A stretch of DNA of 64,000 bases from CAZYJR01 sp964647905 (GCA_964647905.1 CAZYJR010000016.1:1-64000); one strand, 5' to 3'; numbered from the stretch's first letter, positions 7,936-16,963 are shown. Numbers and translations are program-made. Notes: generated by a model not told the origin, from the sequence alone.

Positions 7936-10900
7936 CAAGGCTTTCCTCCATAGGCGATCTGGAGTGGTACAGGAGCCGTGTGCTCGCAGCCGAGGCAAGG
8001 AGCGGGACCCGGGTCAACATCTGCATGACCGGGTGCAGGGCGTACGGGGCCGAGGGGGTGCGCGACGCGCTCCAGGACGAGATCGAGAGGCAGGGGCTTA
8101 CCGGGGACGTGGAGGTGAGGTCCACGGGTTGTCACGGATTTTGTGCAAAGGCGCCGGTCCTCTCCATCGAACCCTTGGGCGTGCAGTACCAGGAGGTGGC
8201 CCCTGAGGACGCCCCGGATATAGTGGGGTTGACCCTAAAGCGGAACCGAATAGTGGAACGCCTGTGCTACCGGGACCAGGACGGTGGCAAGAGCATGCCT
8301 TACCGCGATCAGATCCCCTTTTACCGGGCCCAGGTCAAGCGTGTCCTGGCCAACTGCGGCCGGATAGATCCCACCAGCATAGACCATTATATAGCCGCAG
8401 GCGGGTACGAGGGCCTGGCCAGGGCCCTCTCGGGCATGAGCCCGGACCAGGTCATAGACCGGGTGACAGGGGCCGGGTTGAGGGGCCGGGGGGGAGCGGG
8501 TTTCCCCACAGGACGCAAATGGCGGTTTGCAAGGGATGCAAAGGGGGCCCCCAAGTATGTGGTCTGCAATGCGGATGAAGGCGACCCCGGCGCGTTCATG
8601 GACAGGGCGGTGCTGGAGGGCGACCCCCACGCGGTGCTGGAAGGCATGATCATCGGCGCTTATGCCATGGGCGCGCAATACGGTTTCATATACGTAAGAG
8701 AGGAGTATCCCATAGCGGTGGAGCACTTGAGGGCGGCCATCGAGGACGCCGCCGGCATGGGTCTCTTGGGCGATGACATACTGGGGACGGGGTTCGGCTT
8801 CGAGCTCTCCCTCAAGATGGGGGCCGGGGCCTTTGTCTGCGGCGAGGAGACCGCGCTCATGGGCTCAATCGAAGGCAAGCGCGGCATGCCCTCACCCAGA
8901 CCGCCGTTTCCGGCCCAGTCCGGGTTGGACGGCAAACCCACCAACATCAACAATGTGGAGACCTGGGCGAATGTACCGCTGATCATCTCCAAGGGGGTGG
9001 ACTGGTATACGGGCGTGGGGACCGAGGCCAGCAAGGGGACCAAGATCTTTTCCCTTGCCGGCAAGGTGAACAACACCGGGCTGGTGGAGGTCCCCCTGGG
9101 GGTCACTATAAAGGAGGTGGTGTTCGACATAGGCGGGGGCATCCCCAAGGGAAGGGCCTTCAAAGCGGTGCAGATGGGAGGGCCCTCGGGGGGGTGCGTC
9201 CCGGCCCGGTACCTGAATCTGCCCATAGACTATGACACGATCCAGCGCATAGGGGCCATTATGGGCTCGGGCGGGATGGTGGTCATGGACGAGAACAACT
9301 GCATGGTGGAGATCGCCCGGTTCTTCCTGAGCTTCACCCAGTCGGAGTCCTGCGGCAAGTGCGCCCCTTGCCGCCTGGGGACCACACAGCTCCTGGAGAT
9401 CCTGACCGGGATCACCCGCGGGGAGGGCCGCCTGAGCGACCTGGAGACACTGAAGGACCTCGGGAACACCATCACCGCCGCCTCGCTCTGCGGGCTGGGG
9501 CAGACCTCGGCAAAGCCGGCCCTCTCGACGCTCCGCTACTTCCTGGAGGAATACCGGGACCACATACTGGAGCACAGGTGCGCAGGGGCCACATGCGATG
9601 CCATGGTGATCTCCGCATGCCAGCACGCGTGCCCGGCCGGTATTGATGTGCCCAACTATGTGGCCGCGGTCGCGGCCGGGCACTACCGCCGGGCGGTGGA
9701 GATCATCAGGGAGCGGAACCCTTTCCCGGCGGTGTGCGGGAGGATCTGCGTGCACCCCTGCGAGTTCAAGTGCAGGCGCGGGGAGCTGGACGACCCGGTG
9801 GCCATAAGGGCCCTCAAGCGGTTTGCAGCGGACTGGTACTTCGAGAACCTGGAGGCGGAGGCCGAGCCTTTTCCGGTCATAAACCAGGAGAAGGTGGCAG
9901 TGGTCGGGGCGGGCCCTGCGGGTCTCACCTGCGCCTACTTCCTGGCCATGGCGGGTTACGCGGTGACCGTGTTCGAGGCCCAGCCGGTGGCCGGGGGGAT
10001 GCTGGGGATAGCCGTGCCCGAGTTCCGCCTCCCCAGGGAGGTGATCCTGAAGGAAGTGGAGCATATCCAAAACCGGGGGGTGGAAATCCGCTACAATTCC
10101 CCGATCGATGCCAATCACACGGTGAACGACCTGATCGAGGAGGGCTACAGCGCGGTATTCATCGCCGCCGGGGCACAGGCCAGCAAGCGCATAGGAATCC
10201 CCGGGGAGGAGGACGCCGAGGGGCTGCTCTACGGTCTCCAGTTCCTGACCGAGATCAGGCTGGGCCGGGCGCAGCGGCTGCACGGCCGGGTGATGGTGAT
10301 CGGCGGCGGGAACGTTGCCCTGGACGTTGCCAGGAGCGCCCTGAGGGTGGGAGCGGAAGACGTCCAGCTATTCTGCCTGGAGGCCAGGGATGAGATGCCG
10401 GCCTGGGAAAAGGACATCCAAGAGGCTCAGGAAGAGGGCATAGTAATAAACCCGTCCTGGGGACCGATCAGGATAGTCCATGACCAGGGCCGGGTGAAGG
10501 GGGTGGAGTTCGCCGCATGTACGGCCGTCTTCGACCAGGAGGGCCGCTTTGCCCCTCAGTTGGACAAGGAAAGGACAAAGCTGGTGGAAGGGGATTTTGT
10601 GATCATCTCCATAGGACAGGCCCCGGATGTCTCGTTTCTCTCGAGGGACGGGCAGTTGGAGCGGGCCTTGTGGGGTACGCTGGAGGTGGACGGCAACACC
10701 CTCAGCACCAACGTGCCTGGGATCTTCGCCGGCGGGGACTTCACCACCGGTCCTACGTATGTGATAAGGGCCATTGCCTCGGGCCGGCGGGCGGCCGTGG
10801 CCATAGACCGGTACCTCCGCGGGGAAGGGGGGCTCGTGCGGATAGTGGACGAAAAGACCGAAATGCAGGAGGATCTGCGGCTGGCCCTGGAGGAGGAGAC

Positions 10901-11060
10901 CGCCGAGGCGAGACCCAGGGTGCCGCTGGAGACGGAGCAGCCGGACCAACGCGTTGGTGACTTCCGGGAGGTGGAGCGGGGCTTTACCGAGGCCCAGGCG
11001 CGCCAGGAAGCCACCAGGTGTCTCAGGTGCGACTTGGAAAGGGAGGGCCTGGAGAGATGA
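7932..11060 (+). CDS. NuoF-GltD fusion flavoprotein (NAD(P)H dehydrogenase, bifurcation-type)
   Basis: The 1042-residue protein fuses three parts. Residues 1-120 are a thioredoxin-like [2Fe-2S] domain. Residues about 150-545 are NuoF with the FMN/NADH sites (GAGLRGRGGAGFPTG, CNADEGDPGAFMDR) and the [4Fe-4S] motif ESCGKCAPCRLGT. Residues about 565-1042 are a GltD/NfnL-type module with an N-terminal Fe-S region (CQHACPAGIDVPNY, CGRICVHPCEFKCRRG), an FAD motif (VVGAGPAGLTCAYFLA) and an NAD(P) motif (VIGGGNVALDVARS). NuoF plus GltD resembles flavin-bifurcating complexes such as the Sporomusa-type Nfn. It probably couples NAD(H) with a second pyridine nucleotide or ferredoxin and feeds MetVF. The stop overlaps the metV start. 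Confidence 0.93.
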   Translation: MTRLSSIGDLEWYRSRVLAAEARSGTRVNICMTGCRAYGAEGVRDALQDEIERQGLTGDVEVRSTGCHGFCAKAPVLSIEPLGVQYQEVAPEDAPDIVGLTLKRNRIVERLCYRDQDGGKSMPYRDQIPFYRAQVKRVLANCGRIDPTSIDHYIAAGGYEGLARALSGMSPDQVIDRVTGAGLRGRGGAGFPTGRKWRFARDAKGAPKYVVCNADEGDPGAFMDRAVLEGDPHAVLEGMIIGAYAMGAQYGFIYVREEYPIAVEHLRAAIEDAAGMGLLGDDILGTGFGFELSLKMGAGAFVCGEETALMGSIEGKRGMPSPRPPFPAQSGLDGKPTNINNVETWANVPLIISKGVDWYTGVGTEASKGTKIFSLAGKVNNTGLVEVPLGVTIKEVVFDIGGGIPKGRAFKAVQMGGPSGGCVPARYLNLPIDYDTIQRIGAIMGSGGMVVMDENNCMVEIARFFLSFTQSESCGKCAPCRLGTTQLLEILTGITRGEGRLSDLETLKDLGNTITAASLCGLGQTSAKPALSTLRYFLEEYRDHILEHRCAGATCDAMVISACQHACPAGIDVPNYVAAVAAGHYRRAVEIIRERNPFPAVCGRICVHPCEFKCRRGELDDPVAIRALKRFAADWYFENLEAEAEPFPVINQEKVAVVGAGPAGLTCAYFLAMAGYAVTVFEAQPVAGGMLGIAVPEFRLPREVILKEVEHIQNRGVEIRYNSPIDANHTVNDLIEEGYSAVFIAAGAQASKRIGIPGEEDAEGLLYGLQFLTEIRLGRAQRLHGRVMVIGGGNVALDVARSALRVGAEDVQLFCLEARDEMPAWEKDIQEAQEEGIVINPSWGPIRIVHDQGRVKGVEFAACTAVFDQEGRFAPQLDKERTKLVEGDFVIISIGQAPDVSFLSRDGQLERALWGTLEVDGNTLSTNVPGIFAGGDFTTGPTYVIRAIASGRRAAVAIDRYLRGEGGLVRIVDEKTEMQEDLRLALEEETAEARPRVPLETEQPDQRVGDFREVERGFTEAQARQEATRCLRCDLEREGLER

Positions 11061-11716
11061 TTCGATCCATCACCCGGCAGAAGAGCGACGAGGAGATCGA
11101 ACGCCTACTGGAGGGCCTGACCCGGGTATTCGTGGTGGGCTGCGGGACCTGCGTGACTCTGACCAGGACCGGGGGCGCCGAGGAGGTCCGGGCCATGGTC
11201 GAGAAGCTGGCCTCCCGGGGCAAGATGGTGACAGGCGATATGGTGCTCGCCGTGGCATGCGACAACCTGAGCAGGGAGGCTCTGGAGGAGCACGGCCAGG
11301 CCGTCCGGCAGTGCGACGCGGTCCTGGTCATGACGTGCGCCTTCGGCGTTCAGACCGTTGCCAGGCAGGTGAAGAAGATGGTGGTCCCGGCCCTGGATAC
11401 GCTGTTCGTGGGAAAAGAGACAGGACCGGGGAGGTTCGACCAGATCTGCACCCAATGCGGAGAGTGCATATTGGGCGAGACCGGGGGGATTTGTCCGGTC
11501 ACCACCTGCCACAAGGGCCTGGTTAACGGGCCCTGTGGGGGCACCAACGAGGGCAAGTGCGAGATAGGAGACGGCAGGGACTGCGCCTGGACCCTGATCT
11601 ACAATCGGCTCGAGGAGCTCGGCGGGCTCGAGGCCATGAGGCGGTTTCAGAGGGCGAGAAGCCATCAAGCCTCGCCCATGCCCGGTTTATGGCAGGACCC
11701 CGAGGTCGAGGCCTGA
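11057..11716 (+). CDS. metV: MetV, MTHFR C-terminal-domain zinc/iron-sulfur partner (module A)
   Basis: The 219-residue protein is the accessory subunit that pairs with MetF in acetogens and sulfate reducers and links it to external electron carriers. It has an N-terminal VVGCGTCVTLTRTGG segment and a C-terminal cysteine-rich block with CTQCGECILG, GGICPVTTC and NGPCGG. The ATG overlaps the stop of the NuoF-GltD gene (ATGA), and GGAGAG lies just upstream. The C-terminal tail is longer than in the other two MetV copies of the window. Position between NuoF and MetF makes it the likely electron bridge of an NAD(P)H-linked methylenetetrahydrofolate reductase. Confidence 0.9.
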   Translation: MIRSITRQKSDEEIERLLEGLTRVFVVGCGTCVTLTRTGGAEEVRAMVEKLASRGKMVTGDMVLAVACDNLSREALEEHGQAVRQCDAVLVMTCAFGVQTVARQVKKMVVPALDTLFVGKETGPGRFDQICTQCGECILGETGGICPVTTCHKGLVNGPCGGTNEGKCEIGDGRDCAWTLIYNRLEELGGLEAMRRFQRARSHQASPMPGLWQDPEVEA

Positions 11717-11737
11717 GCCAAATCCCAGAGGTAGAGC

Positions 11738-12628
11738 ATGGTATCGTCATTCAAGCAGGCGTTGGAATCAAGGAAGTTCTTGGTAACCTCGGAGGTGGCG
11801 CCGCCCAAGGGCACCGAGCTGGAGCGCATGGCGCACCACATAGAGCTGTTAAAGGACAAGGTGGACGCCATGAACGTGACTGATCACCAGAGCTCGGTCA
11901 TGCGCTTTCCGTCCCTGGGCGGGGCCCTCCTGGTCAAGGAGATGGGCGGAGAGCCCATACTGCAGATGACCTGCAGGGACCGCAACCGAATGGCCCTGCA
12001 AGCCGATCTCCTCCTGGCAGCCAGCCGGGGCATAGGGAACGTGCTCTGCCTGACAGGCGACTCGGTCCTTCTGGGGGATCACAAGGATGCCAAGGGGGTT
12101 TTCGACCTCGACTCCAGCCAGCTCCTGGCCGCTGTGCGGACTCTGGAGAAGGGCAAGGACCTGGGTGGAAACTCCCTCGAGGGTTCGCCCCGCTTCTGCG
12201 CAGGGGCGATCGTGACTCCGGAGGCCAGCCCCCTGGCCCCCCAGCTCATAAAATTCGAAAAAAAGGTCGATGCAGGGGCCGAGTTCATCCAAACCCAGGC
12301 GGTCTATGACCTGGACCGGTTCAAGGAATTCATGGACTATGCCAGGGACTTCCCTGTAAAGATCCTTGCCGGGATAATCTTCTTGACCTCGGCCCCCATG
12401 GCCAGGTTCATGAACAAGAACGTGGCCGGAGTGCGCGTCCCCCAGGGGTTGATAGACGAGATGGATGCGGCGCCCAAGGGGCGGAAGCTGGACAAAGGCA
12501 TAGAGATCGCCGGCCGCATGATCCGCAGAATCCGGGACGAGGGCATGTGTGACGGCGTTCACATAATGGCCATAGGAAAGGAGGAAAGGGTGCCGGAGAT
12601 CATGGAGGCTGCGGGCCTCACGGACTGA
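11738..12628 (+). CDS. metF: Methylenetetrahydrofolate reductase MetF (module A)
   Basis: The 296-residue TIM-barrel flavoprotein interconverts 5,10-methylene- and 5-methyl-tetrahydrofolate. Family motifs are clear: VTSEVAPPKGTELE, DAMNVTDHQSSVMR, CRDRNRMALQADLLLA, LCLTGDSVLLGDH and FIQTQAVYDLDRFKEF. It is a short (class MetV-partnered) MetF without its own NADH domain, so it needs the MetV encoded 21 bases upstream and presumably the NuoEFG-like proteins as electron partners. In a sulfate reducer or syntroph the reaction may run in the oxidative direction. The gene converges with an AI-2E transporter gene, leaving only four bases between stops. Confidence 0.93.
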   Translation: MVSSFKQALESRKFLVTSEVAPPKGTELERMAHHIELLKDKVDAMNVTDHQSSVMRFPSLGGALLVKEMGGEPILQMTCRDRNRMALQADLLLAASRGIGNVLCLTGDSVLLGDHKDAKGVFDLDSSQLLAAVRTLEKGKDLGGNSLEGSPRFCAGAIVTPEASPLAPQLIKFEKKVDAGAEFIQTQAVYDLDRFKEFMDYARDFPVKILAGIIFLTSAPMARFMNKNVAGVRVPQGLIDEMDAAPKGRKLDKGIEIAGRMIRRIRDEGMCDGVHIMAIGKEERVPEIMEAAGLTD

Positions 12629-12632
12629 ACCC

Positions 12633-13709
12633 TTATTCCTGGTCGTCCCGGGGCCCCTTCTCTTTTGCCCCGGCCCCGCCTGATGCCTGCGCCGCGGGGG
12701 CTGATCCCGAGCCCAGGAGTATGGCCGCCCGTCTGGTGTCCTCCCCGCTCTCCAGCCAGATCTTCACTATCATGGTCAGGGGCACGGAAAGGAGCATGCC
12801 CATGGGACCCAGGACCCAACCCCAAAAGACCAAGGAGAGGAACACCACCAGGGTGGAAAGCCCCAATCCCCGCCCCATGAAGCGCGGCTCCAGTATGCTC
12901 CCGAAGACCATGTTCACCACCAGGTAGCCCAGGACCGTGAGGAGCGAGGGTCCCAGGCCCAACTGGACCAGGGCGAGGAGCGAGGCCGGCACCGCGGCTA
13001 TGATCGAACCTATGTTGGGTATATAGTTCAGGGCGAAGGCCAGGACCCCCCAAAGGATAGGGTAGTCCACCCCCAGGATCACCAGCCACAGCCAGATCCC
13101 CACGCCGGTGAGCAGGCTGAAAATGGTCTTGATGGCCAGGTAGCGGTTGAGGCTCTCCAGGAATCCGCCCAGTCTGGGCATGGAGTCCTCCGGGTCTTTG
13201 AGCGCCGCCTGGAGCTTGGAAGGGAACACCGAGGCCTCCAGGAGGATAAAGACCACGGTCAGGATGATCATGAAAACGTTGGTGAAAACCCCGCTTACGC
13301 CCTTGAGGGTGTTGGCCGCCAGGCCCATGGCCTTGGCCGGGTTGAAGTACTCGTCCAGGAATTTGGGTGAGACCTCCAGGCCCCTTTCACTGAGCCAGGC
13401 CAGCACACCGGTGGTCTTTTCGGTCAATAGGTCCTGATAAAAGGGGAGGGACCTGTAAAAGTCCTGGAGCGAGGTCCCCAGGAACGCGGCCAGCAGCATG
13501 CCCAGGGCCAGGATCATCACCAGGACGGAAAGGACCGCCAGGAGGTCAGGCACGCCCTTTCGCTTCAACCAGAAGAGGAGCGGGGCGCAGATGACGGCGA
13601 TAAAGAGCGCCAGCAAAAACGGGACCAGGATGGAGCTGGCCGCGCGCATGCCCGATACCACGACCACGAATGCGGCCATGCCGAAGAGTACTCTCGTGCT
13701 GGATCCCAT
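12633..13709 (-). CDS. AI-2E family (PerM/YdiK-type) membrane transporter
   Basis: The 358-residue integral membrane protein has about eight hydrophobic segments in the AI-2E exporter/PerM pattern: two N-terminal helices, a soluble segment (FLGTSLQDFYRSLPFYQDLL), a central pair (NVFMIILTVVFILLEA) and the family core FALNYIPNIGSIIAAVP followed by GLGLSTLVVFLSLVFWGWVLG. Members move varied small solutes, and the substrate here cannot be read from sequence. A hydrophilic Ala/Gly-rich C-terminal tail follows the last helix. The ATG at 13709 has GGAG 7 bases upstream. It lies downstream of the ACT-domain gene on the same strand but has its own candidate promoter. Confidence 0.88.
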   Translation of the reverse strand: MGSSTRVLFGMAAFVVVVSGMRAASSILVPFLLALFIAVICAPLLFWLKRKGVPDLLAVLSVLVMILALGMLLAAFLGTSLQDFYRSLPFYQDLLTEKTTGVLAWLSERGLEVSPKFLDEYFNPAKAMGLAANTLKGVSGVFTNVFMIILTVVFILLEASVFPSKLQAALKDPEDSMPRLGGFLESLNRYLAIKTIFSLLTGVGIWLWLVILGVDYPILWGVLAFALNYIPNIGSIIAAVPASLLALVQLGLGPSLLTVLGYLVVNMVFGSILEPRFMGRGLGLSTLVVFLSLVFWGWVLGPMGMLLSVPLTMIVKIWLESGEDTRRAAILLGSGSAPAAQASGGAGAKEKGPRDDQE

Positions 13710-13761
13710 TTAGCTCCGCCCCTTTCTCTCCCGGGTCGACTTGCTCTTGAACAAAGACTGG

Positions 13762-13790
13762 ATGTTACAGGAACTCAGGCGGGGCCGCAA
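13762..13790 (-). promoter_or_regulatory. Candidate sigma70-like promoter of the AI-2E transporter gene
   Basis: On the minus strand TTGCGG (13790-13785) and TAACAT (13767-13762) are separated by 17 bases, about 50 bases before the transporter start. Both hexamers are partial matches, so this is tentative. Confidence 0.3.
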
Positions 13791-13814
13791 GCACGGGGCG
13801 AGTTTCCCCTAGGC

Positions 13815-14837
13815 TCATATTCGGTTGACCTCAGGGACCTCGAAGCAGCTCAAGACCGCCTCCACCGAGGGATCCAGGTCCTCTTCGGCCACCGCTCCCA
13901 CTATGGAAGCCACAGTGCAGTTGAGGGCGATGGGACTTACCCCCCGATCCTCCATGGCGCATACCAGGTCCCGGATGATGCCGTACCTGTCGCCGAAGTG
14001 GGGACCGTTCATGAAAAAAACACCAGAAGGCAAAGAAGGGGCGAATTCGGCTCCTGGTATGTCCCCGGCGGCAAAGGGCCGGGCGGCGGTTCGATCCTGA
14101 TGCTCCGGACGGCAAAAGACCAGGTGCTCGGTACCATCCGTCGCCCCCGGGCCCGATGTCAACAAGGTGAGAGAGGAGGCGGCCCTACCCAGGGAGCAAA
14201 GGGCCGTGCCGGTCTCCTCCAGGGCGGAGCAAGGCACCCGCCCCCGGATCAGGGACTGCCCCCGGCCGCAGGTGAGTCCGTAGACCTTGGGTCTCTTCTC
14301 TTGATAAGAGGCCACGACCTCCTTGTAGAGCTCTTCCTTTCCCTTTTGAGCGGCCTTCCAGTCCTCCGGGGTGCGGTAAGCGCTGAAGCTGAAGGCCTTG
14401 AACAGATCCCGGCCGGCGCAGTCCAGGTCCTTCTCCGGGATTATCACTGATATTGCCGAGGGCGAGTTGGCGGCCCCCTTGACCCGGATCCCCCTGCGAC
14501 CCAGGAGCCGGAAGAGATCCCCGGCCACCGTTGGATCCCCGCGATGGGGGAAGAGCGACATGATCGCACAATCCCCGCAGCCGCCGTCTGCCTCGACCGC
14601 GCCCGCCCCGGCGGCCAGGGACTCGAGTGCGCGCCGGGAGTCGTTGTGCGCGCTGAGGGTCACGCTCCAGCAGGGGCCGTCCCGAGCCAGCGTCACATAG
14701 GGCAGGTTGATCTTCTCCCCGGCCGCGGCCTTGAAGAGATCCGCAGGTGAGCATGCTCCTTCCCGCGTAAAGAGCAGTCTGAGCGCGGCCACCTCCTTCA
14801 GGACCTTGAACCCGTTAAGCCTGGTCAGGGAGCCCAT
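13815..14837 (-). CDS. ACT-domain protein of unknown function
   Basis: The 340-residue protein is probably cytosolic. Two ACT-like regulatory modules can be seen. One near residues 90-150 resembles the aspartokinase ACT fold (DCAIMSLFPHRGDP, IRVKGAANSPSAISVIIPE). A second at the C-terminus contains GPHFGDRYGIIRDLVCAMED followed by NCTVASIVGAVAEED. No kinase catalytic domain is present, so it is not aspartokinase itself. It lies 28 bases after a stand-alone receiver gene in the operon of MetF, MetV, MvhD and HdrA, suggesting that it senses an amino acid or C1-derived metabolite. The upstream ribosome binding site is weak. I do not recognise a named family. Confidence 0.7.
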   Translation of the reverse strand: MGSLTRLNGFKVLKEVAALRLLFTREGACSPADLFKAAAGEKINLPYVTLARDGPCWSVTLSAHNDSRRALESLAAGAGAVEADGGCGDCAIMSLFPHRGDPTVAGDLFRLLGRRGIRVKGAANSPSAISVIIPEKDLDCAGRDLFKAFSFSAYRTPEDWKAAQKGKEELYKEVVASYQEKRPKVYGLTCGRGQSLIRGRVPCSALEETGTALCSLGRAASSLTLLTSGPGATDGTEHLVFCRPEHQDRTAARPFAAGDIPGAEFAPSLPSGVFFMNGPHFGDRYGIIRDLVCAMEDRGVSPIALNCTVASIVGAVAEEDLDPSVEAVLSCFEVPEVNRI

Positions 14838-14865
14838 ATCCGGAAGATCAGGACCCTTTGGAGGG

Positions 14866-15249
14866 TCACTCCAGGAAGCCCTGGACCACCTTCCACAGGG
14901 TCTCCGTGTCCACTGGCTTGGGGATGTACTCGTCCGCTTCCGTGCTCATGCCGTCCGCATGGGTATAGCGGGTGCTGGGGACCGCCTCTCCCACAGCGGT
15001 GAGGAGCACCACCGGGATATCCCGGGTCTCCTCGGAGGCCTTGAGCTCGGAGCATAGGACATAGCCGTCCTTCCGGGGCATCATGATGTCCAGGACGATG
15101 AGGTCCGGGCGGCGTTCCTTGATGGCCTCCTCGCCTTCCACGCCGTCATATGCACGCCCCACCTCGCAGCCCTTGCTCTCCAGCATCATGGCCAGGGTTT
15201 CCACCAGATCGGGATCGTCGTCAACAACCAGGATATACTTCTGAGACAT
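14866..15249 (-). CDS. Stand-alone CheY-like response regulator
   Basis: The 127-residue single receiver domain has the acidic triad (VVDDDPDL), phosphoacceptor Asp (LIVLDIMMPRKDG), a Thr in VVLLTAVGE and the conserved Lys in YIPKPVD. No output domain follows. An insertion (PSTRYTHADGMSTEA) lies between the Thr and Lys motifs, a form seen in deltaproteobacterial receivers. It is encoded 32 bases downstream of MetF and just upstream of the ACT-domain gene. It could relay phosphate from one of the nearby PAS kinases. The fold is certain, the partner unknown. Confidence 0.9.
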   Translation of the reverse strand: MSQKYILVVDDDPDLVETLAMMLESKGCEVGRAYDGVEGEEAIKERRPDLIVLDIMMPRKDGYVLCSELKASEETRDIPVVLLTAVGEAVPSTRYTHADGMSTEADEYIPKPVDTETLWKVVQGFLE

Positions 15250-15281
15250 GGCTCTCCTCCTCTAGAAGTTCGTGGGCCGGA

Positions 15282-16220
15282 TCAGTCCCGGAGCTCGGGC
15301 CTGGGGTAAAGGCCGCTCCGCTCCACTATCTCCGGGACTTTTTCCTCCCATTCTATGGCCATTACATGGAATCCGCGGACCCCTTCGACCTCCTTCAGGC
15401 GCTGTATGGTCTCCACGCATATGTCTATTCCTTCTTGTGCCTGCTTTTCCTTGGGAACCCCGCTCATCCTCTTTACCACCTCGTCCGGGACGTCCATTCC
15501 CGGGACACGGTTCTTCATGTACTTGGCCATGCCCGCCGATTTGAGCGGGGTGACGCCGGCCAGTATGGCCACCTTTTCGTGGAGGCCCCGGTCCCTGGCC
15601 ATGGACAGCCACTCCTCGAACTTGTCCAGGTTGTATATGCACTGGGTCTGGATGAACTCCGCCCCGGCGGTCGCCTTCTTGGCCAACCTGGGCACCCTTA
15701 TCTCAAAGGGGTCGGCAAAGGGGTTGGCCGCGGCGCCCACGAACATCCTCGGCGGGCGTACGATAGGGTCCCCGCCCAGGAAGCAACCCTGGTCCCGCAT
15801 CCGGCGAACGGTCTGTATCAGTTGAATGGAGTCTATGTCAAAGACGTTCTGCCCCTGCGGATTGTCCCCGAACTTCTGGTGATCGCCGGAGAGGCAAAGG
15901 ATGTTGTGAATGTCAAAGGAGGCCGCTCCCAGGATATCGCTCTGGATGGCTATCCGGTTCCTGTCCCGCACCACCATCTGGAGCACCGGGTCTATGCCCA
16001 TGCCCTTGAGGTGAATACACGACGCCAGACTGCACAGTCGTGTCACGGAAGTCTGGTTGTCCGTGATATTGATGGCATCCACGTGATTCCGGATCATCTC
16101 CGCCTTTTTTCGGATCTCTCCGGCGTCGCTCCCACGGGGAGGCCCGCACTCCGAGGTCACCGCCACGTGACCGGCGGCAAGCACTTTTTCCAGTCTGCTG
16201 GGCGTGTTCACTTCACTCAT
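15282..16220 (-). CDS. metF: Methylenetetrahydrofolate reductase MetF (module B, distal copy)
   Basis: The 312-residue MetF family protein has TSECGPPRGSD, DAINITDNQTSV, VRDRNRIAIQSDILGA, LCLSGDHQKFGDN and FIQTQCIYNLDKFEEW motifs. It is closest to the module C copy at 28796, sharing the DNQT and LSGDHQ forms, whereas the module A copy has DHQS and LTGDS. It interconverts methylene- and methyl-tetrahydrofolate using electrons supplied through MetV; the metV stop overlaps its ATG by four bases. Together with upstream MvhD and HdrA it probably forms an HdrA-MvhD-MetVF complex. Confidence 0.93.
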   Translation of the reverse strand: MSEVNTPSRLEKVLAAGHVAVTSECGPPRGSDAGEIRKKAEMIRNHVDAINITDNQTSVTRLCSLASCIHLKGMGIDPVLQMVVRDRNRIAIQSDILGAASFDIHNILCLSGDHQKFGDNPQGQNVFDIDSIQLIQTVRRMRDQGCFLGGDPIVRPPRMFVGAAANPFADPFEIRVPRLAKKATAGAEFIQTQCIYNLDKFEEWLSMARDRGLHEKVAILAGVTPLKSAGMAKYMKNRVPGMDVPDEVVKRMSGVPKEKQAQEGIDICVETIQRLKEVEGVRGFHVMAIEWEEKVPEIVERSGLYPRPELRD

Positions 16221-16885
16221 TGCCTCACGTCCTCCCGTATGACCCTGCGCGGCCCCCCGGCCCGCTCGGTGGACCAGTCCTTGATGGGCATCAGACGTTC
16301 ATAGTCTTCCATGCGCCCCAGCTCCTTGAGCCGATCTACTATGAGCTGCCAGCCGCAGTCCAGGTCCTTGTCTATCTCGCACTTTCCCCGTGTGGATCCG
16401 CCGCAGGGACCGTTAAAGAGCCGTTTGGCGCACCGCGACACCGGGCATATCCCACCGGTGTACGCCAGGATGCATTGGCCGCAGCCCTGGCACCGCTCGC
16501 TCCAGATCCCTCTTTCCTCCGTCACTCCCATGAAGCAGGTGTCCACACCGGGCAAGACCGGGGTCTGGAAGTACTTCTCGGCCATGAACTGGACCCCGAC
16601 ACCGCAGGCAAGGGAGAGCAAGGCGTCATACCGGTCCACACGGTCCCGGATCTCCTCCAGGTACTCGTGGTCGCATTGTCTCTCCAGGGTCACCTCTTCC
16701 ACCTGAGGCCTGCGGCCCTGGTTCATGAAGTGCATGCGAAGCGCGGATGCGAGCACCGCCACCTCTTTTCGCCCGCCCGCTTCGCACACGGTGACGCATT
16801 CATTGCAACCCACCACCAGGAGTTTGTCCACCGCTCCGACGGACTCCACGAGCTCCTCTATGGGTTTCTGTTTGGCCACTATCAT
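16217..16885 (-). CDS. metV: MetV partner of MetF (module B)
   Basis: The 222-residue MetV begins MIVAKQKPIEELVESVGAVD. It shows LLVVGCNECVTVCEAGGRKE near residue 22 and the C-terminal cysteine block CQGCGQC, GGICPVSRC and NGPCGG. The open frame extends upstream to 16948, but the ATG at 16885 has GGGAGG upstream and gives the same length and N-terminus as the module C copy (MIVADRKP). It sits 78 bases after MvhD-1 and overlaps metF. It is thought to hold Fe-S and zinc sites linking MvhD/HdrA to the MetF flavin. Confidence 0.92.
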   Translation of the reverse strand: MIVAKQKPIEELVESVGAVDKLLVVGCNECVTVCEAGGRKEVAVLASALRMHFMNQGRRPQVEEVTLERQCDHEYLEEIRDRVDRYDALLSLACGVGVQFMAEKYFQTPVLPGVDTCFMGVTEERGIWSERCQGCGQCILAYTGGICPVSRCAKRLFNGPCGGSTRGKCEIDKDLDCGWQLIVDRLKELGRMEDYERLMPIKDWSTERAGGPRRVIREDVRQ

Positions 16886-16963
16886 ATCCCCAACCTCCCT
16901 AGGAAAAGGGCCGAGCAAGCCGGCTGCGACCCTCGAATCTCGTCTCACAGGGCCGGCTCATCA

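Noticed and set aside
12633..13709. AI-2E transporter as part of a quorum-sensing system
   Set aside because: Family members transport many solutes; no luxS or lsr-like gene is nearby.
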